Assembly: GCF_905171765.1 (NCBI RefSeq)
Contig: NC_053392.1
Location: 35,038,956-35,102,955, forward strand
Direction of reading: 5' to 3'
DNA: 64,000 nucleotides
From: Bufo bufo
Taxonomy: Eukaryota; Chordata; Amphibia; Anura; Bufonidae
Shown: piece after piece, positions 1 through 10,920 of the stretch
Position numbering within the stretch: position 1 is the first letter of the stretch
Layout of the letters: the number at the start of each line of letters is the position of its first letter
Notes under the pieces: generated by a model
Database searches by the model: none
Told to the model about the DNA's origin: nothing
Seen by the model: the letters and a program-made list of their open reading frames with translations, nothing else
Position numbers and translations under genes: made by a program

Positions 1-2
1 TC

Positions 3-101
3 AGCTTCTCTCCTGGGCGTTCCTTCTCCCTGGCTGTAGCGCTGTCCAATCGCAGCGCAGAGTGTCACAGCCAGGGAGAAGGAACGCCCAGGGAGAGAGC
101 T
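3..101. repeat. Short hairpin repeat, probable MITE
   Basis: Bases 3-37 and 67-101 are inverted copies of each other with a few mismatches, around a loop of about 29 bases. A near-perfect snap-back of this size with no coding content is typical of a small non-autonomous DNA transposon. Because it begins at the window edge, the ends and any target duplication cannot be defined, and no family is assigned. Confidence 0.6.
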
Positions 102-489
102 AATGTCTCCTCCCTGTTGCGAAGTTAGTAGTAATAGCATATGGCACTGCTGCGCGGGAGACAGTAACGGGGGCCACAGCGGGCGAACGGAGCGGCGCCC
201 AGGGATAATAGTAAGTGCAGGGAGATACCTGGGCGGTGCACTACATATACAGATAGTTATCTTGCAATGTTTGGATGCGGTCTTGGACTCCTATTATCTA
301 TGACATACAATAATACAACCACACAAAGGCTACATGCCAAAAGCCAGGTATATGCAAGCCATCAATCTATCCATGAGACAGATGACAGGCTTAGTCAGCA
401 TACCTTACAATGGCAGCCTTGTGCACTATGAGACATTCCAAACCAGCTCTCATCTGACTGAGAGCCAGTAAGCCTCAAAGTACATGACT

Positions 490-582
490 CATGAACAACG
501 CCATCTATTGGTTTCATAGTCTTATGACAATACTATTACTCTTGTCAGAAGACTATGAAACCAATAGATGGTGCTGTTCATG
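490..582. repeat. Hairpin repeat, copy 1
   Basis: The motif CGCCATCTATTGGTTTCA followed by AGTCTTATGACAA is repeated inverted about 35 bases later, giving a roughly 40-bp stem. It lies inside the long-TIR element and is followed at once by a second copy. Probably a small MITE that inserted into the larger element or was duplicated within it. Confidence 0.65.
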
Positions 583-680
583 ACTCGTGAACAGCGCCAT
601 CTATTGGTTTCAAAGTCTTATGACAATACTTTTACTCTTGTCATAAGACTATGAAACCAATAGATGGCACTGTTCATGAG
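583..680. repeat. Hairpin repeat, copy 2
   Basis: This is a second copy of the hairpin at 490-582, in direct tandem and separated by only a few bases. Stems and loop are nearly the same, with scattered substitutions. The tandem pair suggests local duplication after insertion. Confidence 0.65.
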
Positions 681-1113
681 TAGAGTAGATCGTGAATTTT
701 CCATGCAAATGGTTTTTCAGCTGAAAAACAAGGCAGATTCTGCTCATTTGCATGTCTTTCCCATATACCCATGTTTATGCAAATTTGTTTTTACATGACA
801 AACTGTATAAAAAGGTTATTGAATACTATGTTAGGACAATCAGAAAACTTTTTGTCTCCCTAATGATATTAATCTAGGTGTGGCAGGTCCACCCAAGCCA
901 TTCAACAGATGTGAGTAACTTTGAGGCTTACTGGCTCTCAGTCAGATGAGAGCTGGTTTGGAATGTCCTCATAGTGCACAAGCTGCCATTGTAAGGTATG
1001 CGGACTGTTATCTGTCTCCTGGATAGATTGATGGCTTGTATATTCCTGGCTTTTGGCATATAGCCTTTGTGTGGTTGTTTATGTCAGAGATAATAGGAGT
1101 CTAAGATGCATCC

Positions 1114-3106
1114 AGCTATCCTCTTAATGCTGTTTCCAAACCATTTTGATGAGGTTTCCATCAATTTCTAACCTTTTTTTTGTGAACTAGACACCCTCTT
1201 TTCTTCAGAGCAGGGGTGCCTGGTTTGATGCTTGGGTCTCCATTGACTTTCGTTTATTAAATTGTACTCAAGCAACCCGCAGTATTCGGCCGAGCACTCG
1301 GATGGGAGACCGAACATAGCGATGCTCGAGCCGAACAGCAGTTCGGCAGAGCATGCTCGCTCAACAATACTAGTCACCTCCATGGTAGTTGGTATTTTGC
1401 AGGAGAAGTATGCATCAGAGTGAAGTGGACAAGCAGGAAACCAAGTTGTCAAGTTTCAGGGACTAGGTCAGAGCCAGAATCAAATTTAGGTCCGCGGGAG
1501 TATGGAACCAGAGCACTTAACCAAAATATACAGGAAAGGAATAAAGCCTTTATATATGAGAAGGGCATGTGACAACCCAAAAGGAAAATGTCATGGCAGC
1601 AAAAGTGTTTATCACCCAGCATTTTTAACCAAGTAGATGACCAAGATAGGTCCAAAAACATTATAAAATAGATAACAATGACCAATAACATATTCCTAAA
1701 TCAAATATGGCAGGGATGATGATGGTATGCTCTCCTGATGCTACCTCGAGGGCAGATGTTGGAGGAAAGAAGATTCTCGCACTTTCTTTCCCCCCCCTTT
1801 TTCCACTGAGAACACATATATGCTCTGATAAACGTAGTGTGTCTGTGTGGATGGAATAGCTATGTAATGTGTATGGCCAAAGGCTCTAGTTTATTAATAT
1901 AACTACACTTTTATGACATGATGGTCAAGCACTGAAAGAATGAGCTTGACTTGACACAAATGTCAATGGACAGATGTTTAAGTGAAGTCAGTTTTTCTCC
2001 ACTGACATGAGTATAGCTACCATTCATTTCAATCTGACCATTGGGACTGGAAGAAGAAGTCATGGACTTGTCGGTAGCCTTGATGTCAAGTCTTCGAGCC
2101 TGTAGCCAAACCATTGGCTCTGAGGAGCCTATAGTTGCGTGTCTCCAGTTCTCGACGTGCTGTTTTTTATGCTTTTCTCATCACTTTAGCTTGACGTTCA
2201 GTCAATGCATCTGTATTCCTTGGGGCTTCATTTGGGATGACGGATGCTCATATTTACAATCTTCTGTCTTATCCTAATAAAATGCAGCAACTCTTCCCGA
2301 CCACTCAAGAGACCAGCAATTTTCCTGCATGCTAATGTTATATTGCTTTATTATGAAGCAGAACAGTCAGATCTGTAGATGGGGGATGGAGATTGAAATT
2401 ATCCACAGCCGGGGTTAGCAAAGCAGCTGCATGTCGAGGCATGAGGAAACTCAAACATAGATCAGATCTTATACTTAGATATTTTTAATCTATGGTTTGC
2501 AGATGTTTTCCCATATTGTAGCCCAGTTTAAAGAACAGCTCCGCTTGCATGTGCAGTCAAATATAATAGCGATTATACAGATTTTGTTTCAATCTGCTTT
2601 TTAATGGTTAACTCATGGATAAATGACTATATGCAGTGTTGTATAGCGCCACCTCCTGGTGCAGACCCCTTGACTCCTTGACTCCTGGGCCAGCTACATA
2701 CTTTGTGCCATTCTTCGGAAGGTACCCATCTACCCCACCTAAATATCAGACACACTGGGTAAACTCTACATTCTCAAAAGCACTGCAAATCCTGCGACAA
2801 ACCTCAGAGGAGGTGCTTGGTACTAAAAAGCCCCACCCCTGAGGGATTATTTTTGGCATTTTTGAATTGCAGCATTGACAGTGCCCCAACCCTATTGTAG
2901 CTCTATAGCAATAAAGTGACCTACATTTATTGATTTTTTCTCTCTTTTTGTGCATCATTGGATACATATTTTCCTGAGATGATGAGTAACAACAGATCGG
3001 AGCTTACTCAGTTCTTGGCTTGAAGCATTGGGGTCCTGGATTTCAAGAATTTACTGTTGAGGCCCTGCCCCCACATGTACACATGATATCTTGACACAGT
3101 GCCAGA
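1114..3106. other. Unassigned sequence, no gene seen
   Basis: I see no reading frame with recognisable protein motifs and no clear repeat boundaries. Short frames here are all below 100 codons and look random. A stretch near 1290-1360 has GC-rich self-complementary motifs (CGAGC/GCTCG), possibly a decayed transposon end. The segment 2630-2840 begins with a motif (TAGCGCCACCTCCTGG) that looks like old interspersed repeat, but I cannot name it. Confidence 0.4.
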
Positions 3107-3134
3107 TATATAATATATATATATAATATATATA
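3107..3134. repeat. AT dinucleotide microsatellite
   Basis: An impure (AT/TA)n run lies directly beside the hairpin repeat at 3135-3209. TA-rich insertion targets of this kind often flank MITEs. Confidence 0.7.
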
Positions 3135-3209
3135 TGCTGTGGCTCTGTCTGGTACTGTAGCTCATTCCCATTCAAATGAATTGAGTTGCAATACCAAGCA
3201 CAGCCACAA
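3135..3209. repeat. Hairpin MITE core
   Basis: GCTGTGGCTCTGTCTGGTA at the left is matched inverted by TACCAAGCACAGCCACA at the right, around a centre (CCCATTCAAATGAATT) that is itself near-palindromic. The piece resembles a short MITE core. A more diverged relative, with TCTGGTACTGCA/ATACCAGAC arms, occurs near 4120-4175. Confidence 0.55.
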
Positions 3210-4050
3210 CTATATGTATGGCGTTATGCCTGGCAAAATAATGAAGCTGCCAGGAGTTGGAACCCTATTGATGAAATATTAATGGTGTCTCCTAAGTATC
3301 AATGATCAATGTTAAAGACTCAGGTCTAGGTATGCAAGGAAGGGACACACACATGTCGTTGAGCTTGTTGCATGCTGTTGGCTATATCTGTCACTCTGTG
3401 TTCACAGATCTTCTTCCACACAGTATCATTTTCCTCTCTGATGCACTTTGTTATGACTGTGGCTTTTTGCAGAGAGGCAGCTGAGAAATTACCTGAGTTC
3501 CTCTATTAGCCATAATAGGAACATCAGTCAGGGGAGCGGAGCCTTGATGTGTCAGGGTAGATAACTGCTGATTGCGGGTTAATAAGAGATGAACATACAC
3601 CGCACCTTGCTGTTACAGCTTTATTAAAAGAGAAGGTATTCGTGTATCTGCTAGTCATGACTCACAAACATGACAAAAATTAGGTTAACCCTCAAGTAGA
3701 AACACCTGAAAAAACACTAAGAAATAGAAATCCTGGCATTATCCTCAAGCAACATCTTCTTCCAGAATACTTGGAGACTCATCTCCTACATTTCCTTTGT
3801 AGATCTCATAGATCTTCCTGGGCCTCGACATTGCCCTGCACTCAACGTCCCTACACCATGGACATGCGTCTTCTTCCTTGCCCTTTATCCATTGCCGAGT
3901 CAAGTGAGTCAAGGGATTGAGTTACACTATGAGGATGTTTATCATGGAGAACCATTTTTCTGGTTGAGAAGGACTTTCTTACACTAATGAGTCTTTAGAT
4001 GTTTTCCTTAATGGGTTGGGTAGGTTCAGAAGGCAGAAGGCCCACATTTT
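3210..4050. other. Unassigned sequence, no gene seen
   Basis: No supported coding region, RNA gene or repeat boundary was found. The longest plus-strand frame (3302-3484, 60 codons) has no recognisable motif and no splice context that I could support. Confidence 0.4.
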
Positions 4051-4230
4051 TAAAAGGGGTTGTACAGGTTTATAAACTCATGGCTGTTTTCTTCTAGAAA
4101 CAGTGCCACATCTGACAACAGGTTGCGTCTGGTACTGCAAGTCAACACGGAGCTGAGCAGTAATACCAGACAATACCCATGGGCAGGTGTGGTGCTGTTT
4201 TTGGTAGAAATCAGCCATGTTCTTCTAAAA
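4051..4230. repeat. Degenerate hairpin MITE
   Basis: Arms near 4079-4110 (CATGGCTGTTTTCTTCTAGAA) and 4190-4219 are imperfectly inverted, with a second inner inverted pair around TCTGGTACTGC. The left edge starts TAAAAGGGGTTGT, similar to the TTAAAGGGG terminus of the neighbouring element, so this may be an older T2-like MITE next to a younger one. Boundaries are approximate. Confidence 0.4.
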
Positions 4231-4920
4231 TTGTTCTATTTTTGGATTCGTTAAGTATTAAAGGGGTTCTCCAGGAATTTAGAAAATTAAAATACCTAAA
4301 TATTACTTTATTATAAATATATTCCCAAATACCTTTCATTAGTTATAATAGCTCGTTTTGTCTGGGGTGCAGTCTTTAGTAGAAATAAAATGGCCACCAT
4401 CCTATTAGTACACACAAAACCTGTCCTCATCACACAGGAGGACACATTACTTCAGAACAGTGAGGTAAGGAACTTCCTCATTCTCCTCTTCTCCTCTTAT
4501 CCCGAAAACAGAAGATAAGAACTTCAGCTAAATCTCTGTAGGAATGGAGTTCATGAGGAGACATGAAGTACAGAGAGGAATGACAGGACAGACTGCATAC
4601 AAGTGCTACTGCTCATTAGTCACATTTCCACTTCCTCTCTGTACTTCATGTCTCCTCATGAACTACATTCCTACAGACATTCAGCTGAAGATCTTATCAG
4701 CTGTATTCAGGACCATAATCCCTGACAAGTAGAGCAGAGAGGAAGATGAAGCATGTTCTGAAGTAACTTGTCCTGTTGTATGATTAGGACATGTTTTGTG
4801 TGTACTAAAAGGACAGCGGCCATTTTAATTCCTCTAATGATTGCTTCCCAGACAAAACGAGCAATTATGACTAATAAAAGGTATTTGGGAATATGTTTAT
4901 ACTAAAGTAATATATAACTA

Positions 4921-6505
4921 CACTGCTCAAAAAAATAAAGGGAACACTTAAACAACACAATGTAACCCCAAGTCAATCACACTTCTGTGAAATCAAACTG
5001 TCCACTTAGGAAGCAACACTGAGTGACAATCAATTTCACATGCTGTTGTGCAAATGGGATAGACAACAGGTGGAAATTATAGGCAATTAGCAAGACACCC
5101 CCAATAAAGGAGTGGTTCTGCAAGTGGTGACCACAGACCACTTCTCAGTTCCTATGCTTCCTGGCTGATGTTTTGGTCACTTTTGAATGCTGGCGGTGCT
5201 TTCACTCTAGTGGTAGCATGAGACGGAGTCTACAACCCACACAAGTGGCTCAGGTAGTGCAGCTTATCCAGGATGGCACATCAACGCGAGCTGTGGCAAG
5301 AAGGTTTGCTGTGTCTGTCAGCGTAGTGTCCAGAGCATGGAGGCGCTACCAGGAGACAGGCCAGTACATCAGGAGACGTGGAGGAGGCCGTAGGAGGGCA
5401 ACAACCCAGCAGCAGGACCGCAACCTCCGCCTTTGTGCAAGGAGGAACAGGAGGAGCACTGCCAGAGCCCTGCAAAATGACCTCCAGCAGGCCACAAATG
5501 TGCATGTGTCTGCTCAAACGGTCAGAAACAGACTCCATGAGGGTGATATAAGGGCCCGACGTCCACAGGTGGGGGTTGTGCTTACAGCCCAACACCGTGC
5601 AGGATGTTTGGCATTTGCCAGAGAACACCAAGATTGGCAAATTCCCCATTGGCGCCCTGTGCTCTTCACAGATGAAAGCAGGTTCACACTGAGCACATGT
5701 GACAGACGTGACAGAGTCTGGAGATGCAGTGGAGAACGTTCTGCTGCCTGCAACATCCTCCAGCATGACCGGTTTGGCATTGGGTCAGTAATGGTGTGGG
5801 GTGGCATTTCTTTGGAGGGCCGCACAGCCCTCCATGTGCTCGCCAGAGGTAGCCTGACTGCCATTAGGTACTGAGATGAGATCCTCAGACCCCTTGTGAG
5901 ACCATATGCTGGTGCGGTTGGCCCTGGGTTCCTCCTAATGAAAGACAATGCTAGACCTCATGTGGCTGGAGTGTGTCAGCAGTTCCTGCAAGACGAAGGC
6001 ATTGATGCTATGGACTGGCCCGCCCGTTCCCCAGACCTGAATCCAATTGAGCACATCTGGGACATCATGTCTCGCTCTATCCACCAACTTCACGTTGTAC
6101 CACAGACTGTCCAGGAGTTGGTAGATGCTTTAGCCCAGGTCTGGGAGGAGATCCCTCAGGAGACCGTCCGCCACCTCATCAGGAGCATGCACAGGCGTTG
6201 TAGGGAGGTCATACAGGCATGTGGAGGCCACACACACTACTGAGCCTCATTTTGACTTGTTTTAAGGATATTACATCAAAGTTGGATCAGCCTGTAGTGT
6301 GTTTTACCACTTTAATTTTGAGTGTGACTCCAAATCCAGACCTCCATGGGTTGAAAAATTTGATTTCCATTTTTTTTATTTTTGTGTGATTTTGTTGTCA
6401 GCACATTCAACTATGTAAAGAACAAAGTATTTCAGAAGAATATTTAATTAACTCTTAGATCTAGGATGTGCTATTTTTGTGTTCCTTTTATTTTTTTGAG
6501 CAGTG
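4921..6505 (+). mobile_element. Tc1-like DNA transposon, nearly complete
   Basis: Both ends carry an inverted repeat of about 27 bp starting CACTGCTCAAAAAAATAAAG, and each is flanked by TA (4919-4920 and 6506-6507), the target duplication expected of Tc1/mariner elements. The length of 1585 bp is normal for the group. It encodes one transposase with a DD34E catalytic triad, broken by a single stop codon. It inserted into a T2-like MITE, so it is the younger of the two. Confidence 0.95.
5218..6243 (+). pseudogene. Tc1-like transposase, one premature stop
   Basis: The frame begins at the ATG at 5218 (MRRSLQPTQ) and would give about 341 residues, the usual Tc1 size. The N-terminal third holds a helix-turn-helix DNA-binding region ([20 protein letters not shown]). 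The catalytic residues are visible: D152 in LFTDESRF, D243 in MKDNARPH and E278 in DLNPIEHIW, with 34 residues between the last two. A TGA at 5872-5874 (codon 219) cuts the frame between the first and second aspartates; the same frame continues intact downstream. The TGA most simply derives from CGA by C-to-T change. This copy cannot make full transposase without readthrough. The minus-strand frames over this gene are shadows. Confidence 0.93.
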
Positions 6506-6543
6506 TATATTCATTTACTTAATTCCTGGAGAACCCCTTTAAT

Positions 6544-6963
6544 ATCCTAGTGAAGCACTTTCAGGATATTCATCACTGCTCATTGACTCAAGCGCACTCA
6601 GATCACAGCACCTGTCTTTATCAGAGAGAGAGAGAGAGAGTTCAGCATCCATTGTTCTAGTACTGTTCATTTGTCATACCGTAAAACAATGATGAAACAG
6701 AATAAAAAAGATAAAAAAACAAACTTCTGTGTCCAGGCAGCTATTTTTCTCTCCCAGTGAGAAAGCCCTGCATGATCTCAAGTACAAGTCAACTTCCTTG
6801 TTTTCCCATTTGCTGAACATGACCCTAAGACCGCTTCAAATTGTCCATTTGTTTGCAGCCACCTTTGTCTGTCATTGCCTGACACTGATCTGTTCAACCA
6901 ATGCTGAGCTGGATGAATGCGATGTGCACTTCAGGTTCAGCTTCCTGACAGGAGACTAAATAT
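6544..6963. other. Unassigned sequence with an AG microsatellite
   Basis: The only structured feature is an (AG)9 run at 6623-6640. No coding motif or transposon end was recognised. The 76-codon frame at 6729-6959 has no family resemblance that I can support. Confidence 0.4.
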
Positions 6964-7073
6964 ACCCTAGACCGCCAGGATTTTATTTCCTACTGTATGT
7001 TATAGTGAACCATTAGACCACCCGGAATTAACTTCCTTACTTACAATAAAATGCTAGACCACCAGTTGTTAAC
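6964..7073. repeat. Degenerate 'AGACCACCAGG' minisatellite, left part
   Basis: The phrase TAGACCRCCAGG recurs every 45-60 bases, mixed with TTAACTTCC-like spacers. The same phrase resumes at about 9380, so this looks like one older degenerate tandem repeat interrupted by the material at 7074-9370. Confidence 0.5.
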
Positions 7074-8340
7074 TAGAGATGGCCTTGCGGTTCGCCCGGC
7101 GGTCATTTCGCGGTGAACTTTGCGCATTCGCCGATCATATTGCGATGTCTGCCGGCACCATATTCTTTTGCAATGCGCCAAACTTTGACCCATGACACAT
7201 GCATCAGGTGGAACAGGACAGCCAATTGAGACGTTTCAGCACATGGACACCCCCCCAACCTATAAAAGAACCCGATCTGGCAGCAATTTTACATTCAGTG
7301 TTTTGCCAGTGTAGGAAGAGGTTGCATTGTGGAGAAGGGACAGGCTGTTAGGGACACCAAACGCTAGCTAATAGGGACACAAAAGTCCTTTTAAGGACTG
7401 GTATAGGTGTGCTATCGATAGGTGTGACATACTGAGGGGTGTGATATACTTATAATATACTTTCTAACATAGAACGTATATTATAGTGGATTTGTATTGT
7501 GCAGCAGTTGTGTGCGGTTCTGCTGTGATACCGAAGCTATATAGAGGGACAAACGCTAATGGAACAACTAATTGCAATGGGTGTGATATACCTGTTGCCC
7601 CAAAAAAAAACTGATTGAGGGCTGTGATATACCTATAATATACTTTCTAACATAGAAAGTATATAGTGCATTTGTATTGTGCAGCAGTTGTGTGCGGTTC
7701 TGCTGCGATACCGCAGGTATATAGAGGGACAAGCGCTATTGGAACAACTATTTGCAATGGGTGTGATATACCTGTTGCCCCCTAAAAAAACTGATTGAGG
7801 GGTGTGATATACCTTCTTCCACAAAATACTGATTGAGGGGTGTGATATACCTGTTGCCCCCTAAAAAAACTGATTGAGGGGTGTGATATACCTTCTTCCA
7901 CAAAATACTGATTAAGGGGTGTGATATACCTGTTGCCCCAGATAAACAGGGTGGTGTGATATAATTGTTGTGGCAAAAAAAATAATTGAGGGGTGTGATA
8001 TACCTGCTTCCACAAAATACTGATTAAGGGGTTCGATATACCTGTTTCCATAAAATATTGATTGAGGGGTGCAGTATACCTGCTTCCACAAAATACTGAT
8101 TGAGGGCTGCGAGAAACCTGCTTCCACAAAATACTAATTAAGGGGTTCAATATACCTTTTTCCCCCAAATATTAATTGAGGCCTGCGATATACCTGCTTC
8201 CACAAAATACTGATTAAGGGGTTTGATATACCTACTTCCACAATATACTGACCGCCTAATGTACCTACAGCCACATAATCACAAGTTATTTTCTGTCAGG
8301 TGAATGCCTAATTTTTGGGGCCTGTACACCAGTGGCCTAC
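7074..8340. mobile_element. hAT-type element, 5' end and leader only
   Basis: The segment starts TAGAGATGGCC with repeated TTCGCC/GCGAA motifs, matching the start of the complete hAT at 15596. It then runs through an AT-rich leader into a 42-bp tandem array. No transposase follows, and no mirror-image 3' end was found before unrelated repeats begin, so it is a truncated or internally deleted copy. The 8 bases before it (TTGTTAAC) were not found again downstream. Confidence 0.6.
7575..8250. repeat. ~42-bp tandem array in a hAT leader
   Basis: Units read approximately GGTGTGATATACCT, then GTTGCCCC or TCTTCCAC, then an A-run and CTGATTGAGG. At least 14 variable units are present. Minus-strand frames across it (for example 7782-8168) are periodic translations of the array, not genes. 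A longer-unit array occupies the equivalent position in the hAT at 56384. Confidence 0.85.
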
Positions 8341-8368
8341 AGTAAATTTTTTATCCATTGCTCAGAAC

Positions 8369-8468
8369 ATTATACAGTCCTCACCCCTGACCACCAGGTA
8401 GCGCTCTGTCAGTACATTATACAGTCCTCACCCCTGACCACCAGGACCAGGTAGTGCTCTGTCCGTAC
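8369..8468. repeat. Direct duplication of ~50 bp
   Basis: CATTATACAGTCCTCACCCC, followed by TGACCACCAGG and GTAGYGCTCTGTC, occurs twice in tandem, the second copy having a small insertion (ACCAGG). Probably a local slippage duplication. Confidence 0.75.
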
Positions 8469-8523
8469 ATGGCGGCCTCCCTTCTCCGCTGCTCCGCTGT
8501 GTACTGATGCTTATTCTGACACT

Positions 8524-8764
8524 AAGGCCGGGTTCACATCCCATTTTTGCCATCCATTTAATGCATTACCAAAAATGTATACGTTAACAGATGCCTCAGA
8601 CGGATGCCGTACAGTGGTGTCCGTTCACCATACAGTTCTATGGTAGAAATAATATATACGTTAAAGTATGCATTTTTTACTTGACTCTGCAGGATACAAA
8701 AACATGGAGTGCTGCCCATTTGTATACATCAAACCGATAGGAAAAACGTGATGTGAACCTACTG
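8524..8764. mobile_element. Short MITE with GGCCGGGTTCACATC ends
   Basis: The left end GGCCGGGTTCACATC is matched inverted by GATGTGAACCTACTG at the right, giving an element of about 240 bp. The interior has no reading frame. Termini containing GGTTCACA are common among small hAT-like MITEs in vertebrates, but I could not confirm an 8-bp target duplication. Confidence 0.6.
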
Positions 8765-8949
8765 GGGGTGCGTGCTAAAATTTTCTGTGGGGCCCAGTCA
8801 GTTCTAGCAACATCACCGCACATCTCCTTCTCTCCTCCAGGGCCGGCCCAGCAGTGACGTCATGACGTGTGTCTAACTGCTGCAGCGGGCCTGAGGACAG
8901 AAGGAGCGCAGGGAGCTGCGGTTAATGGATGACCTGCGCTCCAGCAATG

Positions 8950-9350
8950 ATAGGTATGTGAGTGGGCCACTGGGGGGGTCATTACACTGTGAGGGCCCCT
9001 TACACAGTATAATGAGCCCCAGTGCCCCCCATTTAGTATAATGATCCCTAATGACCCTCCATTCAGTATGATGAACACCAGAGCCCCCATTCAATATAAT
9101 GTGACCACCATACAGTATAATGACCCCCAGTGCCCCATTTGTACAGTATAACCCCCAGTGTGGGGGCCACTGGGGGTCATTTTTCTGAATGGGGGGCTAC
9201 TGGGGGTTATTATTCTGAATGGAGGGCCACTGTGGGGTCATTATACTGTGTGGGGCCACTGGGGGTCATTATACTGTGTTTGGGGGCATTGGAGGGGTCA
9301 TTATACTGTCTGAAGAACCACTAGTGGTCATTATACCGTGTGGGAGCCAC
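8950..9350. repeat. G-rich minisatellite in two opposed orientations
   Basis: A unit of about 35-40 bp resembling CCACTGGGGGTCATTATACTG repeats along the right half (9150-9350). The left half (8960-9150) carries the same unit inverted (CAGTATAATGACCCCCAGTG). The switch is near 9150-9170. Reading frames on both strands are periodic translations of the repeat. Confidence 0.75.
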
Positions 9351-9377
9351 AGAGGGACATGTAAATGTTCAAAAATG

Positions 9378-9640
9378 CATCAACGTAGACCACCAGGATG
9401 TAACTTCCTAGGTTACAGTAAGACACTAGACCACCAGGTATCAGCCTCCCATCTTAATTTAGGCATTTTTCAGCTTGATAAATGACCCCCCAACTTATTT
9501 TACACTAGAATTCCAGGGAACAAGATATTAACCCCTTGATATGATGTAGACCACTAGAAAATAAAATATCTACCCTGGACCACCAGGGAATAAAATATGG
9601 ACACCTATTCTAACCCTACACCATCAAATCTGGTGACATT
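9378..9640. repeat. Degenerate 'AGACCACCAGG' minisatellite, right part
   Basis: This continues the repeat phrase seen at 6964-7073 (TAGACCACCAGG, CTGGACCACCAGG). The two halves flank the hAT fragment and its neighbours, consistent with insertion into an older tandem repeat. Confidence 0.5.
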
Positions 9641-10329
9641 AACCCATCTAGTACCTCAGAAAAGTTTCAATCAAAAAGTTTTTTTTACTTATTTTGGGTT
9701 GTCTATACTGGAGTAAACCATGTGTGTTATAAAAATTGATCACGTTATAGGTACAAAGGGGGACTTGGGTGACAGTGCCACCTTTGGCTCTCTCTATGGA
9801 CCAGGACCAGATGGCATACACCCCCGTATCCCCAGAGAATTAAGTAATGTCATAGCCAGACCCGTATTTCTGATATTCAAGGACTCTATACTGACAGGGA
9901 GTGTTCCACAGGATTGGCGCATAGCAAATGTGGTGCCAATATATAAAAAGGGTCCAAAAACAGAGCCCGGAAATCAGAGGCGTTGCTAGGTTAAAACATT
10001 TGGGGCCTGGGCCCCTGATGTTTTGTCCCAGGCCCCGAATATCCTGCCTGCCAGCTAGTTACAACTGTATTGCTGTCCTCAGGGCGGCAATACAATTGCA
10101 TCTAATGCAGTGGAAGAGCTGAAGGACCTGTGGTGACATCACAGGTCATGCGACCAGTAAAACAAGCAGTGGTTGAGAAGGACCTGTGATGATGTCACCA
10201 TCATGTGACCAGTGCAGGAGAGGATGGCAGTGAAGAGGAGAAGTCCTGGGGGAAGAAGCTGTGGTGAGGTCTGCTACATGAGGAGAGTAAGTGAAGAGGG
10301 AGGCAGAGCAATGCTGGGAGTAGTGGTTA

Positions 10330-10920
10330 TTTAACTGGAACTGTATGTTAGGGCTGAAGGGAGGGATGTTATTTACATGGAACTGTATGTTGGAGGGGGC
10401 TGGAGAGATGGTGTGATGTTATTTATATGGGACTGTATGTTGATGGAGGCTGTGGGAGGGAGTGATGTTATTTACATGGGACTGTATATTAAAGGTGGCT
10501 GGTGGGGGGGGGGAATTATATTATTTACATAGGACTGAATGTTGCGGGGGTGATGTTTACATGGGATTGCATGTTGGAGGCGGCTGGGGAGAGGGCGATA
10601 TTATTTACTTGGGACTGTATGTTGAAGGCGGCTGGGGAGGAGGTAATGTTATTTACATGGGACTGTATTTTGGAGGAGGCTTTAGATAGAGAGGGATGTT
10701 ATTTACATGGGACTGTATATTGGAGGGGGCTGGAGAGATGGTGTGATGTTATTTACATGGGACTATATGGTGGAGGGAAATAGTGTTATTTGCATGGGAC
10801 TGTATGTTGGAGGGGCTGAAGGGAGGGGAGTGATGTTATTTACATAGGACTGTATTTTCGAGGGGGCAGGAGAGATGGTGTGATATTATTTATATAAAAC
10901 TGTATGGTGGAGGGAGGAAT
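10330..10920. repeat. Tandem array, ~55-60-bp units
   Basis: The phrase TGATGTTATTTACATGGGAC, followed by TGTATGTTGGAGG and a variable G-rich tail, repeats about ten times. It is internal to the hAT-like element. Plus-strand frames over it (10462-10783) are periodic translations only. Confidence 0.85.

Larger units (their letters stand above)
273..1113. mobile_element. Non-autonomous element with ~200-bp terminal inverted repeats
   Basis: Bases 273-480 are matched in inverted orientation by about 914-1113. Both ends begin GGATGC and share landmarks such as GACTCCTATTATCT and CCACACAAAGGCTA. No transposase reading frame lies between the arms. The centre carries two further hairpins (490-582 and 583-680) and an AT-rich spacer. 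The very long arms resemble fold-back elements or long-TIR MITEs. I did not find a convincing target duplication, so the superfamily is unassigned. Confidence 0.7.
4258..6542. mobile_element. T2/Kolobok-like MITE, split by a Tc1 insertion
   Basis: The left end reads TTAAAGGGGTTCTCCAGG, and the right end (about 6519-6542) is its inverted copy ending CCCCTTTAA. T2-family elements described in Xenopus have TTAAAGGRR termini and TTAA target duplications, which fits both ends. The element is largely fold-back: 4290-4360 pairs with about 4850-4915, and 4540-4578 pairs with 4633-4672. A Tc1-like transposon occupies 4921-6505, so the MITE proper is about 700 bp. It has no coding capacity. Confidence 0.75.

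Noticed and set aside
1270..1350. Partial resemblance to 5S rRNA (CGGATGGGAGACCG)
   Set aside because: Only about 15 bases agree with the 3' part of 5S rRNA. The rest of the gene and the internal promoter elements are absent, so it is likely chance or a decayed SINE scrap.
5281..5948. Long minus-strand frames opposite the Tc1 transposase
   Set aside because: Shadows of the plus-strand transposase frame, which has all the family motifs.
7782..8168. 128-codon minus-strand frame with repeated aromatic residues
   Set aside because: It is the translation of the 42-bp tandem array in a hAT leader.
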